DNA from: Burkholderia sp. BCC0322
GTDB lineage: Bacteria; Pseudomonadota; Gammaproteobacteria; Burkholderiales; Burkholderiaceae
Reading direction: 5' to 3'
Assembly (NCBI RefSeq): GCF_902833045.1
Contig: NZ_CADFDU010000001.1
Span: 947,927-1,011,926 of the forward strand
Length of the DNA: 64,000 nucleotides
Below, piece after piece: positions 26,795 to 39,057 of the stretch; position 1 is the stretch's first letter; each line of letters begins with the position of its first letter. A program made the position numbers and the translations under genes. A model generated the notes under the pieces. The model had not been told where the DNA came from. It saw only the letters and a program-made list of their open reading frames with translations, and did no database searches.

Positions 26795-29026
26795 ATGACG
26801 GTGAATAGAACAACAGCGTCGCCCGCACGGCGGCGGCGCGCGAAGATCGGGCTTGGCGTCGGTCTCGGCATCACGCTTTTCGCGGCCCAGGCCGCCGCGG
26901 CGCAGGGCGATGCGCCGGCGCCGGACGCCGAGGCAGCCGGCAGCGCGACGCTGCCGACGATCACGGTGAGCGGCGAGCGCGGCAATACGCTGCGCGCACG
27001 CAACGCGTCGGTCGCGGGGCTCGACGATACACCGCTGCGCGACACGCCGGCGTCGGTGAGCGTCGTCACGCGCGCGCAGCTCGACGACCAGCAGGCGAAG
27101 CGGTTGAGCGACGTCGTGCGCAACGACGCGTCGGTCGTCAACAACTATGCGCCGGTCGGTTATTTCGAAGGTTTTGCGATCCGCGGCTTTCCGGTCGACC
27201 TCGCGAGCGCGATCCGGATCGACGGGCTGACGGTATCGGCCGAGCAGAACGTGCCGCTCGAGAACAAGGAGCGCGTCGAGATCCTCAAGGGGCTCGCCGG
27301 CATCGACAGCGGCGTCGTCGCGCCGGGTGGCGTGATCAACTTCGTGACGAAGCGCTCGGCTAATGTCGCGAGCGTGACGGGGGGCGTCGACAGCCGCGGC
27401 TCGACGTCGGCGGCCGTCGATCTCGGCCGCCGCTTCGGCCCCGACAACCAGTTCGGCTTCCGGATCAATGCCGCGAAGGAGAACTTGCACTCGTACATCG
27501 ACGGCACGAACGGGCGGCGCACGTTCGGCTCGATTGCCGCCGACTGGGACATCAGCCCGCGTGCGAGCCTGCAGCTCAACGCCGAATTCCAGCAGTGGAT
27601 CCAGCGTTCCGGGCCCGGCTACCAGCTGCTCGGCGGCACCGTCGTGCCGTCGGTCAAGACGACATCGAAGGCGCTCGGCACGCAGCCGTGGGCGAAACCG
27701 GTGACGACCGACGCGCTGAACCTGAACGCGCGCTTCGACTACCAGTTCAACGACGACTGGAAAGCCTACATCGCCGCCGGCCGCAGCCGCACGATGATCG
27801 ACGACAACAGCGCGTTCCCGTACGGCTGCTCGTATGCGGCGAGCTGCACGGCCGGCGCGACGTCGCCGTTCTTCTTCGGCGCGAACGGCGACTACGACGT
27901 GTACGACTTCCGCAGCCCCGGCGAATATCGTCGCAACGACGACCTGCGTGCGGTCACGACGGGCAAGTTCGCGACGGGCCCGCTGCGACACGAGCTGACA
28001 CTCGGCGTGAGCGTGCAGCGCCGCGTCGTGAGCATGGCCGACGCCGTGTACGACTACGTGGGCAGCGAGAACATCTACGGGCCCGACACGACGTTTTCAC
28101 CGTCGCCGAATTCGCCCGGCCCGTCGTATCCGCGCCTCGATGCGTGGCAGTACGGCGTGTTCGGGCTCGACCGCATCAGCCTCGGCGAACACTGGCAGGT
28201 GCTCGCGGGCGGCAAGGAAGTGCTGCTGCGCCAGCGCAGCTGGAGCAGCCTCGACGGCGACGCGACGCATACCGACCGCTCGGTGTTCCTGCCGCAGGTC
28301 GCGCTCGTCTACAAGCCGGTGAACGTGCTGTCGCTGTACGCGTCGTACAGCAAGGCGCTGTCGCTCGGCGACCAGGCGCCGGTGCGCGCGACCAACGCGT
28401 ATGCGTTCCTGCCGCCCGTCGAATCGCACCAGTTCGAAGTCGGCGCGAAATACGACTGGCTCGACCGGCTGAGCCTCACGGCCGCCGTGTTTTCGATCAG
28501 CAAGCCGTTCCAGTTCGCCGACCCGGACGCATCGGGCACGACCTACACGTTCGTGCAGCGCGGCACGCAGCGGCACCAGGGGATCGAGCTGGGCGCGGCC
28601 GGGCGCGTGACCGAGCGCCTCGCGCTGACGGCCAGCGTCGCGGCGATTCGCGCGCGTGCATACGATTCCGGGTCGCCGGCGTACGAAGGACACCAGATCA
28701 TCAACGTACCGGCGCTGCGCGCGTCGCTGTATGCGGACTACGCGGTGCCGGGCGTCGCGGGGCTGAACGTGCTGGGCGGCGTCGAGTACAGCGCGGCCCG
28801 CAACGCGAACGAGGAGGGCACCGCGCGTGTGCCGTCGTGGTTCGTGTTCAATCTCGGCGCGCGCTATACGACGAAGATCGGCGGCCATCGCACGGTGTTG
28901 CGCGTGTCGGTGGACAACCTGTTCAACAAGTTCTACTGGCGCGACGCGGGCGAGCAGCAGGGCGATGCGTACCTGTTCCCGGGTGCGCCTCGCACTGCGC
29001 GCGTGTCGTTGACCTATGATTTCTGA
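26795..29026 (+). CDS. TonB-dependent receptor (siderophore-receptor type)
   Basis: A 743-residue outer-membrane receptor with a signal peptide ending near AQAAAAQG. The plug domain begins at ARNASVAGLDDTPLRDTPASVSVVT and has GFAIRGFPVD, the VEILKGLAGI box and GGVINFVTKRS. A 22-strand barrel follows, ending in the C-terminal Phe (VSLTYDF). This matches TIGR01783-like siderophore receptors in sequence. The two genes downstream, a PnuC-type permease and a small-molecule kinase, argue that the ligand may instead be a vitamin or nucleoside. Start: ATG 26795 (GTG 26771 is possible). Confidence 0.9.
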   Translation: MTVNRTTASPARRRRAKIGLGVGLGITLFAAQAAAAQGDAPAPDAEAAGSATLPTITVSGERGNTLRARNASVAGLDDTPLRDTPASVSVVTRAQLDDQQAKRLSDVVRNDASVVNNYAPVGYFEGFAIRGFPVDLASAIRIDGLTVSAEQNVPLENKERVEILKGLAGIDSGVVAPGGVINFVTKRSANVASVTGGVDSRGSTSAAVDLGRRFGPDNQFGFRINAAKENLHSYIDGTNGRRTFGSIAADWDISPRASLQLNAEFQQWIQRSGPGYQLLGGTVVPSVKTTSKALGTQPWAKPVTTDALNLNARFDYQFNDDWKAYIAAGRSRTMIDDNSAFPYGCSYAASCTAGATSPFFFGANGDYDVYDFRSPGEYRRNDDLRAVTTGKFATGPLRHELTLGVSVQRRVVSMADAVYDYVGSENIYGPDTTFSPSPNSPGPSYPRLDAWQYGVFGLDRISLGEHWQVLAGGKEVLLRQRSWSSLDGDATHTDRSVFLPQVALVYKPVNVLSLYASYSKALSLGDQAPVRATNAYAFLPPVESHQFEVGAKYDWLDRLSLTAAVFSISKPFQFADPDASGTTYTFVQRGTQRHQGIELGAAGRVTERLALTASVAAIRARAYDSGSPAYEGHQIINVPALRASLYADYAVPGVAGLNVLGGVEYSAARNANEEGTARVPSWFVFNLGARYTTKIGGHRTVLRVSVDNLFNKFYWRDAGEQQGDAYLFPGAPRTARVSLTYDF

Positions 29027-29085
29027 GTGTCCGGAACCGGCCGCGTGACACGCGGCCCCGGCAGCTAACCTGGAGAGCACAGACG

Positions 29086-29718
29086 ATGTCCCCACTCGAA
29101 ATCGCCGGCGTGATCGTCAGCGCGCTCGCGATCTGGCTGACCGCGAAGCGGCGCATGCTGTGCTGGCCGGTCGGGCTCGTGTCGGTCGCGCTGTACGGCT
29201 GGATCTTCTTCGACGCGAAGCTGTATTCGGACATGCTGCTGCAGGGCGCGTTCGCGGTGCTGCAGGTGTACGGCTGGCAACGCTGGCTCGCGCAGCGTGC
29301 AAGCGAGGCCGACGGCAATGCGGCGCCGGCCGGCGACGTGGCGCCCGTCACGGGCGTGCGGCCGATGCAGATGCTGCCCGACCTGATCGCGGCCGTCGTC
29401 GGCAGCGCGCTGCTCGGCGGCATGATGGCGCGCTGGACCGATGCGGCGCTGCCGTTCGTCGACGCATCGCTGACCGCGTTCAGCCTCGTCGCGCAATACT
29501 GGACCGCGCGGCGCTACATTGCGTCGTGGGGGCTGTGGATCGTCGTGAACGTCGTGTACGTCGGGATGTTCGTGTTCAAGGAACTGTATCTGACGGCCGG
29601 ACTCTATGCGCTGTTCATCGGGCTGGCCGTCGTCGGCTGGCGCGACTGGAGCCGCACGGCCGCGGCGCTGCGCGCGGCGGCCGGCGGTGCGCTGGCAACA
29701 GGCGGCGGCGCGCGCTGA
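29086..29718 (+). CDS. pnuC: PnuC-family vitamin/nucleoside transporter
   Basis: A 210-residue, seven-helix inner-membrane protein of the PnuC family, related to SWEET-type transporters. Family features: the N-terminal LTAKRRMLCWPVGLVSVALYGWIFFDAKLYSDMLLQ (split: about residues 18-54), and AQYWTARRYIASWGLWIVVN with the conserved W-x-x-W-x-x-x-N. PnuC proteins carry nicotinamide riboside, thiamine or riboflavin by facilitated diffusion, and a cytoplasmic kinase traps the cargo. It follows the TonB receptor by 59 bases and precedes a kinase by 42. The cargo cannot be read from sequence. Confidence 0.9.
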   Translation: MSPLEIAGVIVSALAIWLTAKRRMLCWPVGLVSVALYGWIFFDAKLYSDMLLQGAFAVLQVYGWQRWLAQRASEADGNAAPAGDVAPVTGVRPMQMLPDLIAAVVGSALLGGMMARWTDAALPFVDASLTAFSLVAQYWTARRYIASWGLWIVVNVVYVGMFVFKELYLTAGLYALFIGLAVVGWRDWSRTAAALRAAAGGALATGGGAR

Positions 29719-29760
29719 TCCACGCGCCGATTCGGATTCAACCACGGAGCAACGTCGTTC

Positions 29761-30951
29761 ATGTCATTCCCACTCGAGCCGGACGGATCCCTGCCGCGTG
29801 ACGTCGCGCCGCCGCAATTCGGCGTCGACGGCGAGCAGGCCGAACGCGACTGGCCGCTGATGACGCACGACGAGGTGGCGGCGGTGCTCGCGCGGATCGA
29901 CGGCGCCGGCGAGCCGGCGCGGCTCACATGGCACAGCCCGCGGCAGTTCGCGGCGGCCGTCCTGGTGCAGATGACGGACGGCCGCGGGCTGTTCGTCAAG
30001 CGTCATCACGTGAGTCTGCGCGATGTCGAAGGGCTCGAGGAAGAGCATCGCTTCATCGCGCATCTGCGCAACCGAGGGACGCCCGTGGTCGACATTCTCG
30101 CGGATCGCGACGGCGCGACCGCATTCGCGTCCGGCGAGTGGACCTACGAGGTGCACGTGCGGGCGCCGGGCGTCGATCCGTATCGCGGCGTGATGTCGTG
30201 GCAGCCGTTCACGCATGCTTCGCACGCGTACGCGGCCGGCCGCGCGCTGGCCGAGCTGCATCGCGCGTCGGCCGGCTACGATGCGCCGGCACGGCCCGTG
30301 CGGACCTTGCTGTCGAGCTTTCGCGTGCTGTCGTGCGCCGATCTGGCGGGCGCGCTTGAACGCTGGGTCGACGCGCAGCCGCTGCTCGTGCGCGCGCTTG
30401 GCGCGCGCGACTGGCGCGGCGACGTGGCCGACGCGATCGGCCCGTATCACGCACGCCTCGTGCCGCTGCTGCCTGCGCTGCCGCCGCTGTGGACACACGG
30501 CGACTGGCATGCGTCGAACCTGTTGTGGACCGAAGCGGGGCCCGGCGCGCAGGTGCGGACCGTGCTCGATTTCGGACTGTCGGATCGCACCTGCGCGGTG
30601 ATGGACCTCGCGCTCGCGATCGAGCGCAATACGGTCGACTGGATGGCGCCGGCCGACGCGCGCCGCGTCGAGTACGCGCAGATCGATGCGCTGCTCGACG
30701 GGTACGAATCGCTCGAACCGCTGGGCGACGAAGCCTATGCGGCGCTGGTCGCGCTGCTGCCGATCGTACACACGGAATTCGCGCTGTCGGAGGTCGCTTA
30801 TTTCGGTTGCATCATCGATGCGCCGGCCATCGTCGACATCGCGTACGACGGTTATCTGATCGGGCACGCGCGGTGGTTCGGCGAACGCGACGGACGGCAA
30901 CTGCTCGACTGGCTCGTGCAGCGCCGGCGCGCGAAGCACGGGATCGTTTGA
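29761..30951 (+). CDS. APH-family small-molecule kinase
   Basis: A 396-residue aminoglycoside-phosphotransferase-fold kinase. The candidate ATP lysine is in GLFVKRHHV (Lys80), the Brenner catalytic loop is HGDWHASN (246-253, Asp248) and the metal-binding loop begins LDFGLSD (Asp270). Relatives include thiamine kinase ThiK, choline kinase and homoserine kinase, besides antibiotic kinases. Third gene after the TonB receptor and PnuC permease, so phosphorylative trapping of the imported compound is the natural inference; antibiotic resistance is less likely. Confidence 0.85.
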   Translation: MSFPLEPDGSLPRDVAPPQFGVDGEQAERDWPLMTHDEVAAVLARIDGAGEPARLTWHSPRQFAAAVLVQMTDGRGLFVKRHHVSLRDVEGLEEEHRFIAHLRNRGTPVVDILADRDGATAFASGEWTYEVHVRAPGVDPYRGVMSWQPFTHASHAYAAGRALAELHRASAGYDAPARPVRTLLSSFRVLSCADLAGALERWVDAQPLLVRALGARDWRGDVADAIGPYHARLVPLLPALPPLWTHGDWHASNLLWTEAGPGAQVRTVLDFGLSDRTCAVMDLALAIERNTVDWMAPADARRVEYAQIDALLDGYESLEPLGDEAYAALVALLPIVHTEFALSEVAYFGCIIDAPAIVDIAYDGYLIGHARWFGERDGRQLLDWLVQRRRAKHGIV

Positions 30952-31125
30952 GTTTTGAGAGCGCCCTGATAGCTTCACCCGTGCGGCGGTTGATACGTTG
31001 CTCGAATCATTACTGAATCGAACATCGAAATATCGTCCGGCCAGATTCGATGGACCGCTGCAGGCGAGCGTTGGAGATGGGCAACTCAACGCAAGCGCGG
31101 CGGCGATGAATGAGCCGACTTCATA

Positions 31126-31575
31126 TCAATGGCCCGTACAGCAGTTGTCGAGGCAGCCGGGACTTACCTGAACGGTGACCTCACGGGTTTCCGATGTTGA
31201 TTCGGTTGTGCTGCCGGCTGGATAAATTTGCGTTTTTATCTGAAATGGTGCGTTTATCAGGCCATCGTCTATGACGGTCTTTGCCACCGCGGACGCACGT
31301 TTCTTTGCAAGTTGATCGGGGGTGATTTCATTTTTGGACGCACTGCCAATTATATCGATCCATTTTTGAATTGGGTGCTTGGAGTTGATTTCCGACACCC
31401 ATTGTTCGATGCGTATTTTCTCGGATTCGCTGATTTCGTAGCTGTCTGATGAAAAAGAAACAAAAAATTGTCGGGATGGCAAATTTTGCGAACCCTGGCA
31501 TTCTGCAATGGAATTTGTGGAAAAAAGGGATAGAGCTGAAAAAATAGACGGTAGTGCCACAATCGCGATGTTCAT
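31126..31575 (-). CDS. Secreted protein paired with the metallopeptidase domain (candidate periplasmic immunity protein)
   Basis: A 149-residue protein with a Sec signal peptide (MNIAIVALPSIFSALSLFST, cleavage near NSIA). The mature part has five or more cysteines, including a C-L-D-N-C-C end. It also has an OmpA-C-like stretch (FFVSFSSDSYEISESEKIRIEQW ... IDIIGSASKNE, split here) resembling peptidoglycan-associated folds. The DNA is strikingly AT-rich against its flanks. It lies 15 bases downstream of the metallopeptidase gene on the same strand. That pairing suggests an effector-immunity relation, but this is inference. Confidence 0.6.
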   Translation of the reverse strand: MNIAIVALPSIFSALSLFSTNSIAECQGSQNLPSRQFFVSFSSDSYEISESEKIRIEQWVSEINSKHPIQKWIDIIGSASKNEITPDQLAKKRASAVAKTVIDDGLINAPFQIKTQIYPAGSTTESTSETREVTVQVSPGCLDNCCTGH

Positions 31576-31590
31576 GCTGAATTCGACTTC

Positions 31591-32007
31591 TTACTCTGCA
31601 AATAAATCTTCACCATAGATCACGAATCCAGTGAGTGTATCCGCATTTCTCAATGCGAGATCAGGATGGGCTCTTGCCCATGCGGTCGCCGTAGGGTCGA
31701 GCCCGTAACGAGGATCGCTGCTGCCGAAGGTGTCGGCGAAGTGCGTTACTTCATGAATGAGCGTGGATAGGCGAGAATCTCCGAACATATTCTGATCACG
31801 CAAATCGGCGCCGCCGAACCAGAGGTCATGACGCGGCATGATTACGTTCGCGTTCCAGCAGCCTTGAACGGTCATCTTTTCAGATGAAGATGTCCATAGA
31901 ACTTGTTCGAAATTTCGGAATGGACAATTATTTTTTGTGATCCAGACGCGACCGAATTGAGCGTTCGAAAGCGAGGCGACGAGTCCGACGAGATGTGACG
32001 ACACCAT
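31591..32007 (-). CDS. Lysine-specific (M35-like) metallo-endopeptidase domain, probably a truncated effector
   Basis: A 138-residue protein that is little more than a catalytic domain: STLIHEVTHFADT carries HExxH, followed by D-P-R-Y-G, as in aspzincin and peptidyl-Lys metallopeptidases where the third zinc ligand is Asp. A Cys pair precedes it. No signal peptide is visible. An in-frame stop lies seven codons upstream of the ATG, but the next frame reads GHICPDSYLHTTFERSR up to the same point, so a frameshift may have cut the gene from its N-terminal carrier. Such domains occur as C-terminal toxins of polymorphic and type VI effectors. Confidence 0.6.
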   Translation of the reverse strand: MVSSHLVGLVASLSNAQFGRVWITKNNCPFRNFEQVLWTSSSEKMTVQGCWNANVIMPRHDLWFGGADLRDQNMFGDSRLSTLIHEVTHFADTFGSSDPRYGLDPTATAWARAHPDLALRNADTLTGFVIYGEDLFAE

Positions 32008-32095
32008 CGGATCGCGCGCGAGCGTTCAAACGTTGTGTGCAGGTAGCTATCTGGGCAGATATGCCCGGTGATTCCGCGAGTACCACGCGCCGAAC

Positions 32096-32123
32096 ATGAC
32101 GGAAATGTCATCTTCGCCTCATG
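32096..32123 (+). promoter_or_regulatory. Metal-region motif, copy 1 (upstream of czcC)
   Basis: Fits RTGAS-N6-GTCAT-N7-TCAYG. The core GTCATCTTCGCCTCATG spans 32107-32123, 57 bases before the czcC start. The GTCAT and TCAYG half-sites are 11 bases apart, one helical turn, as for OmpR-family direct repeats. CzcR, encoded downstream, is the likely ligand. Confidence 0.6.
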
Positions 32124-32179
32124 TTCACACTGCGGCCGGACCGTAGCATCGGTCGCGAACCGTTACCGCAGAACCGAAC

Positions 32180-33517
32180 ATGCTCAAACTCAACCTCGCC
32201 GCGGCCGTCGCTTTCGCGATGGCCGCGACGGCTCACGCGCAGCCGTCGCTGTCGCCGGCCCCGGCCCCGGCCCCGGCTGCCTCCGGCAGCGCCGCGCCGA
32301 TCCGCGCACCGGCACCCGACGCTCTCCCTTCCACCTCGTTGACGCTTTCCGACGCGCTGTCGGTCGCGGCCCGGAACAATCCGGCGTTGCGCGGCGCGCG
32401 CGCGGACGTCGATGCGTCGGCCGGCGCGCTGATGCAGGCCGGCGCGCGTCCGAACCCCGAAGTGTCGTTCCTGCAGGAGGGCTTTCGTCGCGCCGAACGC
32501 ACGTCGACCGCGCTGATCAACCAGACGATCGAACTCGGCGGCAAGCGCAGCGCTCGGCTCGATGTCGCGTCGTACGGCAGGGAGGCAGCCAATGCATCGC
32601 TCGACGAGCAGGGCGCCGTCGTGCGCGCCGACGTGATCGCCGCGTTCTACGGGCTGCTCGCCGCGCAGCGCCAGCTGCAGGTGACCGAGGAATCGGCCGC
32701 GATCGCTGCGCGCTCCGCGGATCTCGCGAGCCGCCGTGCACAGGCCGGCAAGGTGTCGCCGGTCGAGGCGACCAAGGCGCACGTGGCGGCGGCCGGCGTG
32801 CAGATCGAAGTCGTGACCGCGCGCGGCCGTGTCGAGGTCGCGCGCGAGAAGCTGAATGCGGTGATGGGCGAAGCACGCGGTGGCCGGCTGGCGGTGCAGG
32901 GCGATCTCGAAGCCCTGCCGCCGGTCGAGCCGCTATCCGCGCTGACCGCGCAGCTCGACGATGCGCCGCTCGCGCGGATCGCGCGCGCCGAGATGCTGCG
33001 CTCGAACGCGGCCGTGTCGCTCGAACGCGCGCGGCGCATTCCCGACGTGACGATCAGTGCCGGCGTGAAGCGCGTGACCACGGGCGGCGTGCCGGACAAC
33101 CAGGCGGTGGTCGGCGTGTCGATCCCGATTCCGCTGTTCAACACGAACCAGGGCGCGCTGCTCGAGGCGACGCACAAGGCCGAGCGCGCGAACGCCGATC
33201 TCGATCGCGAGCGCACGCGCCTGCGGCTGGACCTCACGCAGGCGTATGCGAATTTCGAAGCCGCCGCGCAGGAAGCGCAGCGCCTGAAGGCCGACATCCT
33301 GCCGGCCGCGCGCCTTGCGCTCGACGCGATGTCGCGCGGCTACGAGCTCGGGAAGTTCAGTTTCCTCGACGTGCTCGACGCACAGCGCACGCTGTTCCAG
33401 GGCCAGTCGCAGTACGTGCGCGCGCTCGCCGATGCCCATACGGCCCGCGCCGACATCGGCCGGCTCGTCGGTACGCCGCTCGCGTCGCTTGCACCGCCCG
33501 AGGCGGTCACGCAATAG
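32180..33517 (+). CDS. czcC: CzcC-type outer-membrane factor of a heavy-metal RND efflux system
   Basis: A 445-residue TolC-family lipid-free outer-membrane channel. The signal peptide ends at AATAHAQ, followed by a Pro/Ala-rich stretch. Two tandem outer-membrane efflux repeats follow; the first starts LTLSDALSVAARNNPALRGARAD and ends with the family pattern LINQTIELGGKR. The second contains VSIPIPLFNTNQG and ends GYELGKFSFLDVLDAQRTLF. First gene of czcCBA-RS; with CzcB and CzcA it forms a trans-envelope pump for Co, Zn or Cd. Confidence 0.92.
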   Translation: MLKLNLAAAVAFAMAATAHAQPSLSPAPAPAPAASGSAAPIRAPAPDALPSTSLTLSDALSVAARNNPALRGARADVDASAGALMQAGARPNPEVSFLQEGFRRAERTSTALINQTIELGGKRSARLDVASYGREAANASLDEQGAVVRADVIAAFYGLLAAQRQLQVTEESAAIAARSADLASRRAQAGKVSPVEATKAHVAAAGVQIEVVTARGRVEVAREKLNAVMGEARGGRLAVQGDLEALPPVEPLSALTAQLDDAPLARIARAEMLRSNAAVSLERARRIPDVTISAGVKRVTTGGVPDNQAVVGVSIPIPLFNTNQGALLEATHKAERANADLDRERTRLRLDLTQAYANFEAAAQEAQRLKADILPAARLALDAMSRGYELGKFSFLDVLDAQRTLFQGQSQYVRALADAHTARADIGRLVGTPLASLAPPEAVTQ

Positions 33518-33551
33518 CGCAACAGACGCCTCATCTACCTGAAGGATCACC

Positions 33552-35027
33552 ATGTCACGCAGCAGAATCCTGATCATCGCGGCGGTCGTGCTCGGCAGCG
33601 CCGGGATCGTCATCGGCGCACTCGGCGTCACCCGCAACGGCGGCGGCAACGGCGCGGCCGCATCGACGGCTTCCGGAGCCGCGTCATCCGCCGAAGCCGC
33701 CGGCGAGCGCGGCGGTGTCGTGCTCAAGCGCGGCAGGCTGTCCGTCGAAATCGTGATGACGGAGAAGCCCGGCGATGCGCGCCTCGTCGTCTATCCGTTC
33801 GTCGACGGCAAGTCGGCCGACAAGGGCGTCACCGTGACCGGCACGCTGATTCGCTACGACCGCACGCACGAACCCCTGCGTTTCGACGCGGCCGGCCCGA
33901 AGTTCGTGTCCGCGCAGTCGATCGGCAAGCCGCACGTGTTCGATGCGACGATCGACGTGAAGGCGGGCAAGGAAGCCGCGTCGTTCCCGTTCGCGCGCGC
34001 CGACGGCGCGATCGCGCTGACCGACGCGCAGCTAGCGACCTCGAAGATCGCGCTGGCGAAGGCGGGCCCCGCGCAGATCGCGACACCGTTCCAGTTGCCG
34101 GGCGAGATCAAGTTCAACGAGGATCGCACCGCGCACGTGGTGCCGCGCGTGGCCGGCATCGTCGAACAGGTGTCGGTGTCGCTCGGGCAGAACGTCGCGA
34201 AGGGGCAGGTGCTCGCCGTGATCGCGAGCACCGATCTTGCCGACCGGCGCAGCGAGCTGCTGACCGCCGAGCGGCGGCTGTCGGGCGCACGCGCGACCTA
34301 CGAGCGCGAACGCACGCTGTGGACGGAGCGCATCTCGGCCGAGCAGGACTATCAGCAGGCGCAGGTGCAGTTGCGTGAAGCCGAGATCGCCGTGCAGAAC
34401 GCGCGGCAGAAGCTTGCCGCGCTGAACGCGCCGGCCGGCGCGGGCGCGCTGAACCGCTACGAACTGCGCGCGCCGTTCGCGGGCACCATCGTCGAGAAGC
34501 ACGCGACGCCGGGCGAAGCGATCGCCGCCGATGCCAGCATGTTCGTGATCTCCGACCTGTCGACGGTATGGGCCGAGATGGCGGTGCCCGCGCAGCGGTT
34601 GAACGACGTGCGGGTCGGCCGCGACGCGACGGTCGTCGCGACCGCGTTCGAATCGCGTTCGAGCGGCCCGATCGCGTACGTGGGCTCGCTGCTCGGCGAA
34701 CAGACGCGCACCGCGCCGGCGCGCGTTGTGCTGCCGAACCCGGACCGGGTGTGGCGGCCCGGGATGTTCGTGAACGTGTCGGTCGACGCGGGCAGGCAGG
34801 GCGTGCCCCTCGCGGTCGCGAGCGACGCGCTGCAGGACGTCGACGGCGCACCGTCCGTGTTCGTGCGCTCGCCGAAGGGCTTCGTCGCCCAGGCCGTCGA
34901 GACGGGGCGGCGCGACGACCGTGCGACTGAAGTGCTGAAGGGCCTCAAGCCGGGCCAGGAGTACGCGGCGTCGAACAGCTTCGTGCTGAAGGCCGAACTC
35001 GGCAAGGGGAGCGCGGAACATGAATGA
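33552..35027 (+). CDS. czcB: CzcB-type periplasmic adaptor of the heavy-metal RND pump
   Basis: A 491-residue membrane-fusion protein. An N-terminal membrane anchor (about 5-23) is followed by an extended domain of about 100 residues found in CzcB-like adaptors. Then come the barrel-sandwich half FQLPGEIKFNEDRTAHVVPRVAGIVEQVSVSLGQ, a coiled-coil hairpin (about residues 225-295) and the second half-motif RYELRAPFAGTIVEKHATPGEAI. GAAGGA precedes the ATG. It couples the inner-membrane pump CzcA to the outer-membrane channel. Confidence 0.93.
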   Translation: MSRSRILIIAAVVLGSAGIVIGALGVTRNGGGNGAAASTASGAASSAEAAGERGGVVLKRGRLSVEIVMTEKPGDARLVVYPFVDGKSADKGVTVTGTLIRYDRTHEPLRFDAAGPKFVSAQSIGKPHVFDATIDVKAGKEAASFPFARADGAIALTDAQLATSKIALAKAGPAQIATPFQLPGEIKFNEDRTAHVVPRVAGIVEQVSVSLGQNVAKGQVLAVIASTDLADRRSELLTAERRLSGARATYERERTLWTERISAEQDYQQAQVQLREAEIAVQNARQKLAALNAPAGAGALNRYELRAPFAGTIVEKHATPGEAIAADASMFVISDLSTVWAEMAVPAQRLNDVRVGRDATVVATAFESRSSGPIAYVGSLLGEQTRTAPARVVLPNPDRVWRPGMFVNVSVDAGRQGVPLAVASDALQDVDGAPSVFVRSPKGFVAQAVETGRRDDRATEVLKGLKPGQEYAASNSFVLKAELGKGSAEHE

Positions 35028-35125
35028 GCGTTACGTGTGCGCCGTTGCACGACTCGCGGCCCGCCATGCGGCCCGCGTTCCGGCCCGCCGCCTGACCGGC
35101 CGGGCGGCCCGTCCGTCGAGGGTGA

Positions 35126-38376
<3,251 letters not shown>

Positions 38377-38377
<1 letters not shown>

Positions 38378-39057
38378 TGCGAATTCTGATTGTCGAAGAT
38401 GAACCGAAGACGGGCGCCTACCTGCGCAAGGGGCTCACGGAGGCCGGCTATGTCGTCGACTGGGTCGAGGACGGCATCACGGGCCAGCATCAGGCCGAGA
38501 CCGAGGAGTACGACCTGCTCGTCCTCGACGTGATGCTGCCCGGGCAGGACGGCTGGACGCTGCTGCAGAACCTACGGCGCAGCAAGTCGACGCCCGTGCT
38601 GTTCCTCACGGCGCGCGACGACGTCGGCGATCGCGTGAAAGGGCTCGAGCTCGGCGCCGACGACTATCTCGCGAAGCCGTTCGACTTCGTCGAGTTGACC
38701 GCGCGCATCAAGTCGATCCTGCGACGCGGCCAGCCGCGCGATTCGAACACGCTGCGCGTGGCCGATCTCGAACTCGACCTGACGCGCCGCAAGGCCACGC
38801 GGCAGGGCGACACGATCCTGCTGACCGCAAAGGAATTCGCGCTGCTCTGGCTGCTGATGCGCCGTGAGGGCGAGATCCTGCCGCGCGCGACGATCGCGTC
38901 GCAAGTCTGGGACATGAATTTCAACAGCGACACGAACGTCGTCGATTCGGCGATCCGGCGCCTGCGCTCGAAGATCGACGACGCGTACGACCCGAAGCTG
39001 ATTCACACCGTGCGCGGGATGGGCTACGTGCTCGAGGCGCGCGGCGGCGCGGCATGA
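38377..39057 (+). CDS. czcR: CzcR-type OmpR-family response regulator
   Basis: A 226-residue response regulator. The receiver has the acidic pocket (ED, 7-8), the phospho-acceptor Asp51 in [10 protein letters not shown], Thr in LFLTARD and Lys in [10 protein letters not shown]. The C-terminal winged helix (about 125-223) ends [14 protein letters not shown]. The ATG at 38377 overlaps the czcA stop as TGATG; GTG 38374 is an alternative. It belongs to the heavy-metal branch (CzcR, CopR, IrlR). The four tripartite motifs in this region are its likely targets. Confidence 0.93.
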
